This document shows positions 1-5,914 of a stretch of DNA of 11,370 nucleotides, in pieces. Below the pieces are notes generated by a model that searched no databases, was not told the DNA's origin, and saw only the letters and a program-made list of their open reading frames with translations. The stretch comes from Cloacimonetes bacterium UBA4175. Its GTDB lineage: Bacteria; Cloacimonadota; Cloacimonadia; Cloacimonadales; Cloacimonadaceae. The translations under genes and the position numbers were made by a program. Numbering within the stretch: position 1 is the stretch's first letter; every line of letters begins with the position of its first letter. The stretch is from positions 1-11,370 of the forward strand of contig DFUX01000017.1 in NCBI GenBank assembly GCA_002379855.1, read 5' to 3'.

Positions 1-17
1 CCTTATAAATTATAAGG
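1..17. repeat. AT-rich 17-nt perfect palindrome
   Basis: CCTTATAA-A-TTATAAGG is a perfect inverted repeat with 8-nt arms and a single central base, at the very edge of the window. It lies 46 bp beyond the stop codon of the minus-strand phosphatase gene. It is AT-rich and lacks an adjacent T-run, so it does not look like a typical intrinsic terminator. A protein-binding operator for a gene to the left of the window is possible, but nothing here proves it. Confidence 0.4.
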
Positions 18-62
18 TTGACCTACGGAAGACCCAGCCCAGAGCACCGGATGCAAATGAGG

Positions 63-1544
63 CTATTTCTTGAGTGGGTCGATGGCGATATTGAAATTGC
101 CTACCCGGATTCTTTTGCCGAATTTGCCGACCAGGCGCTGGGAAAAGACCAGTCCATCACTCTTGGGGTCGATCTTTTTGTAGAGGTTCTGGGCGTCTTC
201 CACCAGCTTGGGATCGAAGCCTGAGTTGCCGCTCTGGAAGAGCAGTTCCTGCCAGTTTTCGATACTCAGTTTTTGGGTCTGCCGGGCGGGATCGGATAGC
301 AGCAGAGCCAGGGTGAGCAGCGCTTCGATCTGCTCGCGGTTCAGGTCGTAGCCAGGTTTTTCCAGCAGCTTTGAGTAGGCAAGGTAGATGCTGTTGCCAG
401 GCAGGATATAGACCAGTTGGTTATTCTGCGGATTGTCAAAAAACTTCAGCTTGCCGGCATGAACCTGTGGGTCGCGGAGTTTGTCCATAAGCTGGCGCAG
501 GGGATTGTTGGCAGGCACAAGATTGGCTCGCAGTTGCTCATCCAGGGCATTTTCCACGCTTGCCAGAGCCTGCCTCGGCAGAGCCTGGGCTTCCTCCCCG
601 TCCTCCTTGAATGTGGCTGCCTCTTCTTGCGCTTCTTTTTTCGCGGGTTTGGACGCGGACGCAAATGAAGGATCGCGGTTGAGGGTCAGCAGATACCAGG
701 TGAGGGCAGCCGCGAAGGCCAGCAGGGTAAGGATCACCGGCAGCGAGGGGGAAAAGCGTTTTGGGGCAGGCCGCGGCACCGGGGTCTGAGGCTGGATGTG
801 AGGCGTGGCCTGGCGCACATGGACGATGTGGAGGCTGATGTTGTCCGTGCCGCCGCGTCCGTTGGCAAGGTCGGTCAGGTTCTTGACCGCGATCTGGGGT
901 TCTTCCTCCAGCATGGGAAGCAACTCTTCATCCGTCACATGTTCGGTGAGGCCGTCGCTGCAGAGCAGGAAAACGTCGTCCTGGCGCAGGATGTGGGGCC
1001 CGGATATCTCCGGTTTGTAGTTTTCCGCTCCCAAAGCGCGGGTCAGGCGGCTGCGTTCAGGATGGCTGCGCGCCTGCTCGCGGGTGATGATGCCGCTTTC
1101 CACCATTTCCTGCACCCTGGAGTGGTCTTTGGTAAGCTGGTTGAGGGCTTCTCCGCGCGCCAGGTAGAGCCGGCTGTCTCCTGTGTGGGCATACCAGAAA
1201 TTGAGGCCCTTGATCAGCAGCAGCACAATGGTGCAGCCCATGCCCCGCAATTCCGGATTGGCTTGCCCTGCCTCCAAAATCTTTTGATGGGCGAAATCGA
1301 TGCTTTGGCTCAGGATGGCGGTTTCCTCTCCAGCCAGAAAGTGGCTGCCAAAGTAGGACTGGACAGATTCCACAGCCAGTCTGGAAGCGCTGTCGCCGCC
1401 CGGGCAACCGCCGATGCCGTCACTAAGCAGCAGCAGGGTGCCCCAGTCTCCCTCGCTGGTGGCGAGCGCGTCTTCGTTGCGGGTGCGGATGCAGCCCTGG
1501 TCGGTCAGGCTGGCAATACTGAGGCGAACGGTGCTGTTATCCAT
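63..1544 (-). CDS. PP2C-family Ser/Thr protein phosphatase with membrane anchor and C-terminal extracytoplasmic domain
   Basis: Metal-dependent (Mn2+/Mg2+) phosphoserine/phosphothreonine phosphatase of the PPM/PP2C family, which normally reverses Hanks-type kinases. Residues 1-245 form the catalytic domain with the expected motifs: RNED (22-25), SDGIGG (41-46, metal Asp42), GMGCT (101-105), HTGDSR (120-125), LTKDHS (137-142), SDGL (196-199, metal Asp197) and GGTDN (231-235, metal Asp234). A Pro-rich linker (251-266) leads to one hydrophobic helix (about 267-288). A charged Lys/Glu/Ala linker and a domain of about 170 residues (320-493) follow, which I do not recognise and which probably faces the periplasm. 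Stand-alone bacterial PP2Cs are about 240 residues, so this is roughly double. The start is supported by AGGGAG on the minus strand (1550-1555), 5 nt before ATG. No partner kinase is in the window. The gene is transcribed divergently from purA. The catalytic call is very secure; the topology is inferred from the hydrophobic segment. Confidence 0.95.
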   Translation of the reverse strand: MDNSTVRLSIASLTDQGCIRTRNEDALATSEGDWGTLLLLSDGIGGCPGGDSASRLAVESVQSYFGSHFLAGEETAILSQSIDFAHQKILEAGQANPELRGMGCTIVLLLIKGLNFWYAHTGDSRLYLARGEALNQLTKDHSRVQEMVESGIITREQARSHPERSRLTRALGAENYKPEISGPHILRQDDVFLLCSDGLTEHVTDEELLPMLEEEPQIAVKNLTDLANGRGGTDNISLHIVHVRQATPHIQPQTPVPRPAPKRFSPSLPVILTLLAFAAALTWYLLTLNRDPSFASASKPAKKEAQEEAATFKEDGEEAQALPRQALASVENALDEQLRANLVPANNPLRQLMDKLRDPQVHAGKLKFFDNPQNNQLVYILPGNSIYLAYSKLLEKPGYDLNREQIEALLTLALLLSDPARQTQKLSIENWQELLFQSGNSGFDPKLVEDAQNLYKKIDPKSDGLVFSQRLVGKFGKRIRVGNFNIAIDPLKK

Positions 1545-1614
1545 ACAAACTCCCTGTATAAACTCTTAATCGGCTTTTTATGCCTTGCATCAAAAGGTGA
1601 AAATATGCGGGAAA

Positions 1615-1620
1615 TGTCAA
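1615..1620 (-). promoter_or_regulatory. TTGACA -35-like box upstream of the PP2C phosphatase gene
   Basis: The minus strand reads TTGACA, a perfect sigma70-type -35 hexamer, 70 nt upstream of the phosphatase ATG. No good TATAAT match lies at 16-18 nt spacing; the nearest AT-rich element, TATTTT, is only 9 nt away. It is called as a candidate because the same hexamer precedes purA and the ABC ATPase gene. The -10 rule for this organism is unknown. Confidence 0.35.
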
Positions 1621-1663
1621 GCTTTTAATTGCCGCCGGCAGTCTGAGTTGTGGATATTTATTA

Positions 1664-1834
1664 TGAAACCTTGTTTGTTCTCGCGCGTAAGAGTCATTAC
1701 GCAATAGTGGTATCTCCCACTGATGCAAAGAGATAGACAGGGGGTGTCTGGCAAGGTGACAGTGCCATGGGGTGATGAAGGATGTTCGCGAGTCCCGTTC
1801 ATTCAGCAAGTCATAGGCATGGTTTCAGGTTTTT
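1664..1834 (+). ncRNA. Candidate structured non-coding RNA or leader (nested stems, T-run at end)
   Basis: Inverted repeats nest in an ordered way. TGAAACC (1664-1670) pairs with GGTTTCA (1821-1827), and CTCGCG (1680-1685) pairs with CGCGAG (1787-1792). Inside lie four local hairpins: GCGTAA/TTACGC (1685-1702), AGTGG/CCACT (1706-1721), AGACA/TGTCT (1735-1749) and TGGCA/TGCCA (1749-1767). Five T residues (1830-1834) follow the closing stem, as in a weak intrinsic terminator. I could not match it to tmRNA, RNase P, SRP RNA, 6S or a riboswitch I know. A TTGACA box lies between this region and purA, so it may be a separate transcript rather than the purA leader. The strand is assigned only from the T-run. 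Individual stems are short and could be chance. Confidence 0.3.
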
Positions 1835-1841
1835 ACGCTTT

Positions 1842-1880
1842 CCACATCCCCGCCTGCCGGGGCGGGAGATTGGCATGTGG
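1842..1880. repeat. Bipartite palindromic repeat, degenerate member of the REP-like family at the right end of the window
   Basis: The inner stem is CCCGCC (1849-1854) with GGCGGG (1861-1866). The outer stem is CCACAT (1842-1847) with ATGTGG (1875-1880). The core at 1845-1862 matches 11238-11255 at 16 of 18 positions, so this is likely a diverged or shortened member of the same dispersed repeat family. It sits 35 bp upstream of the TTGACA box of purA. Confidence 0.55.
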
Positions 1881-1914
1881 GTGACTGGTTCCCCGAAAAA
1901 AGGCAAGAATTCAT

Positions 1915-1920
1915 TTGACA
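1915..1920 (+). promoter_or_regulatory. TTGACA -35-like box upstream of purA
   Basis: A perfect TTGACA hexamer lies 50 nt before the chosen purA start. No canonical -10 is evident at 16-18 nt; AT-rich ATAAAA lies 13 nt downstream. Support comes mainly from its position and from recurrence of the hexamer before the other two likely operon heads. Confidence 0.35.
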
Positions 1921-1960
1921 AGATGAGAAAGGGATAAAAGGATGCTATTACGATTGCGAT

Positions 1961-1964
1961 GGAG
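1961..1964 (+). promoter_or_regulatory. Ribosome-binding site deciding the purA start
   Basis: GGAG lies 6 nt before the ATG at 1971. The in-frame ATG at 1959 has only an AAGGA about 16 nt upstream, which is too far. Starting at 1971 also places the P-loop and catalytic His at exactly the E. coli PurA numbers (Asp13, His41), which supports this choice. Confidence 0.7.
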
Positions 1965-1970
1965 CGTGAA

Positions 1971-3230
1971 ATGAGTTCATTAACAGTTTTGGGATGTATG
2001 TGGGGCGATGAAGCGAAAGCGAAGGTCGTGGACTTTTTGGGAGCCTCCGCGGATGTGGTGGTGCGCTTCCAGGGAGGGGCGAACGCCGGGCACACCATCG
2101 TATCTGAAGGCAAAAAGTATGTCTTCCATTCCGTTCCCTCCGGTATGCTGTATCCCACCACGCGTTGCGTTATAGCCCAGGGCACGGTGATCGATCCCTT
2201 TGGGCTGCGCGAGGAGATGCAAGGCCTGATGGCGCAGGGCATAGATTTTTCGGGAAGGTTGTTCATCGACAGCCGGGCAGGCCTGGTGTTGCCTCTGCAC
2301 AAAGAGCTGGACAGTAGCAAGGAAGAGCAGTTGGGCAAAAACAGGATCGGCACCACCGGCAAGGGCATCGGCCCCGCCTACGCGGATCAGTCCGCGCGCT
2401 GCGGGTTGAGGATGGGAGATCTGGCGCATCCTGACTGGCTGCGGAAACGCTTGTTAAGCTTGTATGACCTGCACGGGCAAAACCCGGACGCGGCCGCTCT
2501 GGATAAGGAACTGGCAGCCCTGGCGTCGGCATGGGAGTTTTTGCGGGGCTATGTGACGGAAGTGGATATCCTGCTGCGCGAGTGGTATCTGCAAGGAGAC
2601 TCCATCCTCTTTGAAGGCGCGCAGGGCACCCTGCTGGATGTCGGTTTCGGCACCTATCCTTTTGTGACCTCGTCCCACACCATGTGCGGCGGAGTCAGCA
2701 CCGGGGCGGGATTTCCCCCGCGCTGGCTGGACAAGGTGATCGGGGTTTACAAGGCCTATGGCACCCGGGTGGGGGAAGGTCCCTTTCCCACAGAGATTTT
2801 TGACGTCACGGCGGAACGCATCCGTGTGGTGGGAAACGAATTCGGAACCACCACAGGCAGGCCCAGGCGTATCGGCTGGTTCGACGCAGTGGCCGCCAAA
2901 TACACCGCCGACCTCAACGGACTGGACGGCCTCGCCATCACCTTGCTGGATGTGCTGAGCGGGATTCCCGAGCTCAAGATCTGCACTGGCTATTGGCAGG
3001 GCGATACCCGTCTGCCGCACTACCCCTCCCATCACCTGGATCTGGAATCGACGCAGCCGGAGTATCTGACACTACCGGGCTGGGAAGCCGACATCGGCGC
3101 CGTGAACAAGCTTGGCAAGCTGCCCAAGGCGGCGCGGGAATATCTGGAAGCCATCCAGGACTTGTTGGAGCGTCCCATCGAGCTGGTATCGGTGGGCAAG
3201 GAACGCAGTCAAACCATTGTAATAAACTGA
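1971..3230 (+). CDS. purA: Adenylosuccinate synthetase
   Basis: Catalyses IMP + L-aspartate + GTP to adenylosuccinate + GDP + Pi, the first committed step from IMP to AMP; cytosolic. The 419 residues span the whole family (E. coli 432). Visible motifs: GDE with catalytic Asp13; GGANAGHT with catalytic His41; GTTGKGIGPAY (127-137); FEGAQGTLLD (214-223); TYPFVTSS; the IMP-loop GTTTGRPRR (292-300); and SVG near the C-terminus. Three GTP-site positions are unusual. The P-loop, usually GDEGKGK, is GDEAKAK (Ala15, Ala17). The usual Lys-Leu-Asp that reads the guanine is Leu-Leu-Asp (325-327), so the lysine is lost while the specificity Asp is kept. The IMP and aspartate residues look ordinary, and Asp13 excludes the phage PurZ type, in which that residue is replaced. 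It heads a likely operon and is followed after 16 bp by a barrel gene. An alternative in-frame start at 1959 would add 4 residues. Confidence 0.96.
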   Translation: MSSLTVLGCMWGDEAKAKVVDFLGASADVVVRFQGGANAGHTIVSEGKKYVFHSVPSGMLYPTTRCVIAQGTVIDPFGLREEMQGLMAQGIDFSGRLFIDSRAGLVLPLHKELDSSKEEQLGKNRIGTTGKGIGPAYADQSARCGLRMGDLAHPDWLRKRLLSLYDLHGQNPDAAALDKELAALASAWEFLRGYVTEVDILLREWYLQGDSILFEGAQGTLLDVGFGTYPFVTSSHTMCGGVSTGAGFPPRWLDKVIGVYKAYGTRVGEGPFPTEIFDVTAERIRVVGNEFGTTTGRPRRIGWFDAVAAKYTADLNGLDGLAITLLDVLSGIPELKICTGYWQGDTRLPHYPSHHLDLESTQPEYLTLPGWEADIGAVNKLGKLPKAAREYLEAIQDLLERPIELVSVGKERSQTIVIN

Positions 3231-3233
3231 ATT

Positions 3234-3239
3234 GAGAGG
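3234..3239 (+). promoter_or_regulatory. Ribosome-binding site of the outer-membrane barrel gene
   Basis: GAGAGG lies 7 nt before ATG 3247. It would fall inside the coding region if the upstream TTG at 3232 were used. This, and the clean signal peptide beginning at 3247, decides the start. Confidence 0.7.
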
Positions 3240-3246
3240 TTTTATC

Positions 3247-4419
3247 ATGCGTGTTACACTCCTCTTTCTGCTGATTTTTGCAGTCTCGGGCCTCTTTGCC
3301 CAGGAAACGCCCGTGCTGGACTATCCCCAGCCGGAGTATGTGAATCCCATTTACGACTGTTACTCCCATAACTACCTGTCCACCCGTGCCATGGGCAGGG
3401 GCAACACCGGCGCGGCCTTGATTGGCGCGGTTGATCATCTGCTGCTGAATCCCGCGGGTTATTTGCCGGAAAAAGGCTCCCTGCACCTGGAACTGCTGGT
3501 GAAACCACAAATCGATAACAACTATTACCGCCCGGAAGTGAACTACAACTCACCGATCCCCATCGGGAGCGCGGGTTTTGGGGGCAAATTGGGTGGAGAT
3601 TTCAGCGGCGCGCTCCTCTACTCCAATCCCAAAAGCATCAGCGTGGACGACTTTCAGGTGCCGATGAACTTTGGCTACTACATATACCGCTTTATTACCA
3701 CTTTCAACCTGCAGCAGATCACGGCAAACCTGGGCTGGCACAAAGGGAACTGGAATCTGGGCTTGAACCTGAACAATCAGATCTACTACGTTGACGAACC
3801 GGTGATCATGGGTTCTTTTGAGAAACAGCGCGACTACAAGTATTTCCTGCGTCCGCAACTGGGAGTATTGTACAGCACGGATTTGCTGGGCGCGGGAATC
3901 ACCTTCACGCCGCCCACAAACGCGGACTGGGATTTCAAATTTGTGAAGTATGACAGTTTGCTGCCGCTGCAACTAACACTGGGCGGGGCACTAAATTTCA
4001 ACGCCAATTGCCTGGCGGCAGACCTGGACTACGAGAATACGGCGGCGATCAGCGACCAGTTCAGCGACCGCCTTAGAGTCAAACTGGGATGGGAAAAGAC
4101 CGTGCGCAGGTTCACCTATCGCCTGGGTTATATCTACAGCCCCGAAGTGTGGAGCGGAACCTATCGCTTGCCGGAAGGCAGCTACGATGTCGCCAGCGGA
4201 GACAGCATCTGGTGGAATCCCCTGCCAAGAACCGGCGTTGTCAGCGAGAACAACCAGCATCTGCTAACGGCGGGAACTACCTGGAAACACAGGGATATCG
4301 AGATCAACCTGTCCGGCTTGATGGATGTGGGAGGTAAAGCGGAGCTTGCCCACGTGGGCGTCTCCGTTGACCTCTATTTCAGCGCCTTCAAGAAAAAAGG
4401 GTTCCTTTACTTCGACTGA
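3247..4419 (+). CDS. Outer-membrane beta-barrel protein, PorV/UPF0164-like
   Basis: A 390-residue secreted protein. A signal peptide (1-18, cleavage likely at LFA|Q) is followed by a segment with Arg-Ala-Met-Gly-x-Gly-x-Thr-Gly and, 12 residues on, Asn-Pro-Ala-Gly (47-71). This is the N-terminal signature of PorV/UPF0164/FadL-like barrels of FCB bacteria. The rest alternates polar and hydrophobic residues with many Tyr, Trp, Asn and Gly, typical of antiparallel outer-membrane strands. The C-terminus is LYFD rather than a terminal Phe. In type IX secretion PorV shuttles cargo, but many relatives have no known role and no other type IX component is visible here, so I assign only the fold and location. 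Start at ATG 3247 with GAGAGG upstream. The stop overlaps the next start by one base (TGATG), implying translational coupling to the DUF362 gene. Confidence 0.85.
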   Translation: MRVTLLFLLIFAVSGLFAQETPVLDYPQPEYVNPIYDCYSHNYLSTRAMGRGNTGAALIGAVDHLLLNPAGYLPEKGSLHLELLVKPQIDNNYYRPEVNYNSPIPIGSAGFGGKLGGDFSGALLYSNPKSISVDDFQVPMNFGYYIYRFITTFNLQQITANLGWHKGNWNLGLNLNNQIYYVDEPVIMGSFEKQRDYKYFLRPQLGVLYSTDLLGAGITFTPPTNADWDFKFVKYDSLLPLQLTLGGALNFNANCLAADLDYENTAAISDQFSDRLRVKLGWEKTVRRFTYRLGYIYSPEVWSGTYRLPEGSYDVASGDSIWWNPLPRTGVVSENNQHLLTAGTTWKHRDIEINLSGLMDVGGKAELAHVGVSVDLYFSAFKKKGFLYFD

Positions 4420-5543
4420 TGCCCCAGGTTCAAATCCGTAAGATTGAGAGCTACGACCCGGCGGCCCTGGACGCCGCGGTGAAGAGCTTTCTGCGCGAGA
4501 TGCCGCTCTCCAGGGTCAACCGCAGCAAACGGGTGCTGATCAAACCCAATCTGTTGGGGGCTTATCTCCCGGAACGGGCGGTGACCACCCATCCGGCTGT
4601 GGTGGAGGCTCTGGTCAGATATTGGCTGGAAAAGGGCAAGGAAGTCTGGATAGGCGACAGCCCGGGCGGCGCGCTGAATGTGGAACGGGTCTGGGAGACC
4701 TGTGGCTACAACGATCTGGCCAAGCGCTATCCGGTGAAGCTGGTGAACCTTTCCACATCCGGCTTCCGGGAGCTGGATTATGAGGGCACCAAGGTCAAGA
4801 TATCGGAAGTGTTCTGGCGCTGCGGGATAATCATCAACGTGGCCAAATACAAGACCCACAGCCTCACGGGCTTTACGGGCGGATTGAAGAACCTCTACGG
4901 CCTCGTCCCCGGCTTGATCAAGACCGACTACCACCGCCTCTATCCCGCCACCAAAGACTTCGCGGCACTGCTGCTGGCGCTCTACCGGCTCACCCGCTCC
5001 CGCGTCAGCTACAGCTTTATCGATGGCATCCTCGGCATGGATGGCGCCGGGCCATCGGCCGGCAGGGTCAGAAATTTCGGCCTGCTGTTTGGTTCGCGTT
5101 CCATCCCCGCGATGGATTACACGGCTGCCCGTCTGATGGGCTTCAGGATGGGCGACGTCCCCTACCTGCGGGAAGCCTTGCATGGCGATGGCATCCTGCC
5201 CTCCAGGATCAAGGTTCCCACCAGCTTTCAGGATTTCACCCTGCCCGACGTCGATATCCGGGTGGTCAAGCTGCGCAAGGAACTGCTCAAGTATGTGCCC
5301 CGCATTGGCCGCAAGATATTTCAAAAGGTCTATTACTTCCATCCGCGGATCAGCGAACGCTGCAAAAGCTGCGGGCTCTGCGTGCGCAGTTGTCCTGTCC
5401 ACGCGATCACTCCCCCGGCGCCGGGAATCCTGCCCGCGGTTAACCCCAAAGTGTGCATCAAATGCATGTGTTGCCACGAAATGTGCCCCCATCACGCGGT
5501 GGATATTCATAAATCATTTTTGGCAGGATTGGTGACGCGATGA
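4419..5543 (+). CDS. DUF362 domain protein with C-terminal 2x[4Fe-4S] ferredoxin domain
   Basis: A cytoplasmic protein of 374 residues. The DUF362 domain spans about 1-290. Recognisable stretches are the IKPN segment (41-44), GDSPGG (79-84), a KYKTHSLTGFTGGLKNLYG-type core (143-161) and DGILGMDGAGP (202-212). A bacterial ferredoxin domain follows, with Cys315-x2-Cys318-x2-Cys321-x3-Cys325-Pro and Cys346-x2-Cys349-x2-Cys352-x3-Cys356-Pro, enough for two [4Fe-4S] clusters; an extra Cys351 lies in the second motif. DUF362 proteins are widespread in anaerobes, but their reaction is not generally established. An electron-transfer or redox-enzyme role is an inference from the clusters. No clear ribosome-binding site precedes ATG 4419, which overlaps the barrel gene's stop. 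Its own end overlaps the ftsB-like gene by 4 bp (ATGA). Two abutting junctions suggest coupled translation. Confidence 0.93.
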   Translation: MPQVQIRKIESYDPAALDAAVKSFLREMPLSRVNRSKRVLIKPNLLGAYLPERAVTTHPAVVEALVRYWLEKGKEVWIGDSPGGALNVERVWETCGYNDLAKRYPVKLVNLSTSGFRELDYEGTKVKISEVFWRCGIIINVAKYKTHSLTGFTGGLKNLYGLVPGLIKTDYHRLYPATKDFAALLLALYRLTRSRVSYSFIDGILGMDGAGPSAGRVRNFGLLFGSRSIPAMDYTAARLMGFRMGDVPYLREALHGDGILPSRIKVPTSFQDFTLPDVDIRVVKLRKELLKYVPRIGRKIFQKVYYFHPRISERCKSCGLCVRSCPVHAITPPAPGILPAVNPKVCIKCMCCHEMCPHHAVDIHKSFLAGLVTR

Positions 5544-5866
5544 AAAGAGACAAACCAAGCAAGCTGGTGCGGTGGCTGTTCTGGTTGGGAGTGATCCTGG
5601 TGCTGAGCTGGATTTTCCTCTGGAGCGGCTTCAGCTTTTACAAGGTGTGGAAGATCGACCGCCAGGTAAAGCACCTGGAGCGGGAACTGAGCCAGACCCA
5701 GGCCCAAAACGACAGCCTGAGAAGGGAAAATTACCGCCTGAAGACCGATCCCGCGGCGGCGGAAGAGATTGCCCGGGAACAGTTTGGCATGATCAAAGCG
5801 AATGAGACCATCTGGCGTTTCAAGCCATCTACGCCCAGTCCGGATGCCAAAAAGGGCGGCAAGTGA
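5540..5866 (+). CDS. Septum formation initiator family protein (FtsB/DivIC-like)
   Basis: A small bitopic inner-membrane protein of 108 residues. It has a short basic cytoplasmic N-terminus, one Trp-rich transmembrane helix (about 12-34), a coiled coil (about 38-68) with Leu/Arg/Glu heptads, and a C-terminal motif DP-x6-IAREQFGM...E-x-IW (70-92) matching the conserved end of FtsB/DivIC. These proteins bridge FtsL and FtsQ in the divisome and help activate septal peptidoglycan synthesis. The ATG lies inside the preceding stop (ATGA), so translation is probably coupled to the DUF362 gene; a weak AGGA sits upstream at about 5525. A Lys/Gly-rich tail follows the motif. The fold assignment is strong, but FtsB versus DivIC cannot be separated by sequence alone. 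Confidence 0.88.
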   Translation: MKRDKPSKLVRWLFWLGVILVLSWIFLWSGFSFYKVWKIDRQVKHLERELSQTQAQNDSLRRENYRLKTDPAAAEEIAREQFGMIKANETIWRFKPSTPSPDAKKGGK

Positions 5867-5914
5867 CTGACCGGATGATCTGCCGGACTGGCTGTCTGGT
5901 TAAACTGAGAGGAT

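Larger units (their letters stand above)
1545..1970. other. Divergent intergenic region between phosphatase gene and purA
   Basis: These 426 bp separate two divergently transcribed genes and carry no convincing protein-coding gene. Short open frames here lack ribosome-binding sites and run into purA or the phosphatase gene. The region holds TTGACA boxes pointing toward each flanking gene, a set of nested inverted repeats compatible with a structured RNA (1664-1834), and a palindromic repeat (1842-1880) related to the repeats at the right end of the window. Confidence 0.8.

Noticed and set aside
798..1628. 276-codon open frame on the plus strand
   Set aside because: It lies antisense to the PP2C gene, whose catalytic motifs are complete. 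It has no family motifs and results from GC-rich codon use on the opposite strand.
1811..2368. 185-codon minus-strand open frame reaching from the intergenic region into purA
   Set aside because: Mostly antisense to the strongly conserved purA 5' part, with no family resemblance.
1971..3230. PurZ-type (2-aminoadenine pathway) enzyme instead of PurA
   Set aside because: The catalytic Asp13, which is replaced in phage PurZ, is kept. Length and neighbours also fit a housekeeping PurA; only the GTP-site residues differ.
3232..3246. TTG start upstream of the barrel gene
   Set aside because: Its codons would include the GAGAGG ribosome-binding site, whereas ATG 3247 gives a clean signal peptide and proper spacing.
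4407..5510. 367-codon open frame on the minus strand
   Set aside because: Antisense shadow of the DUF362 gene, which has two complete ferredoxin motifs; the antisense product shows no recognisable features.
5871..5886. CCGG/CCGG inverted repeat between the ftsB-like and GGDEF genes
   Set aside because: A 4-bp stem without a T-run is too weak to call a terminator.
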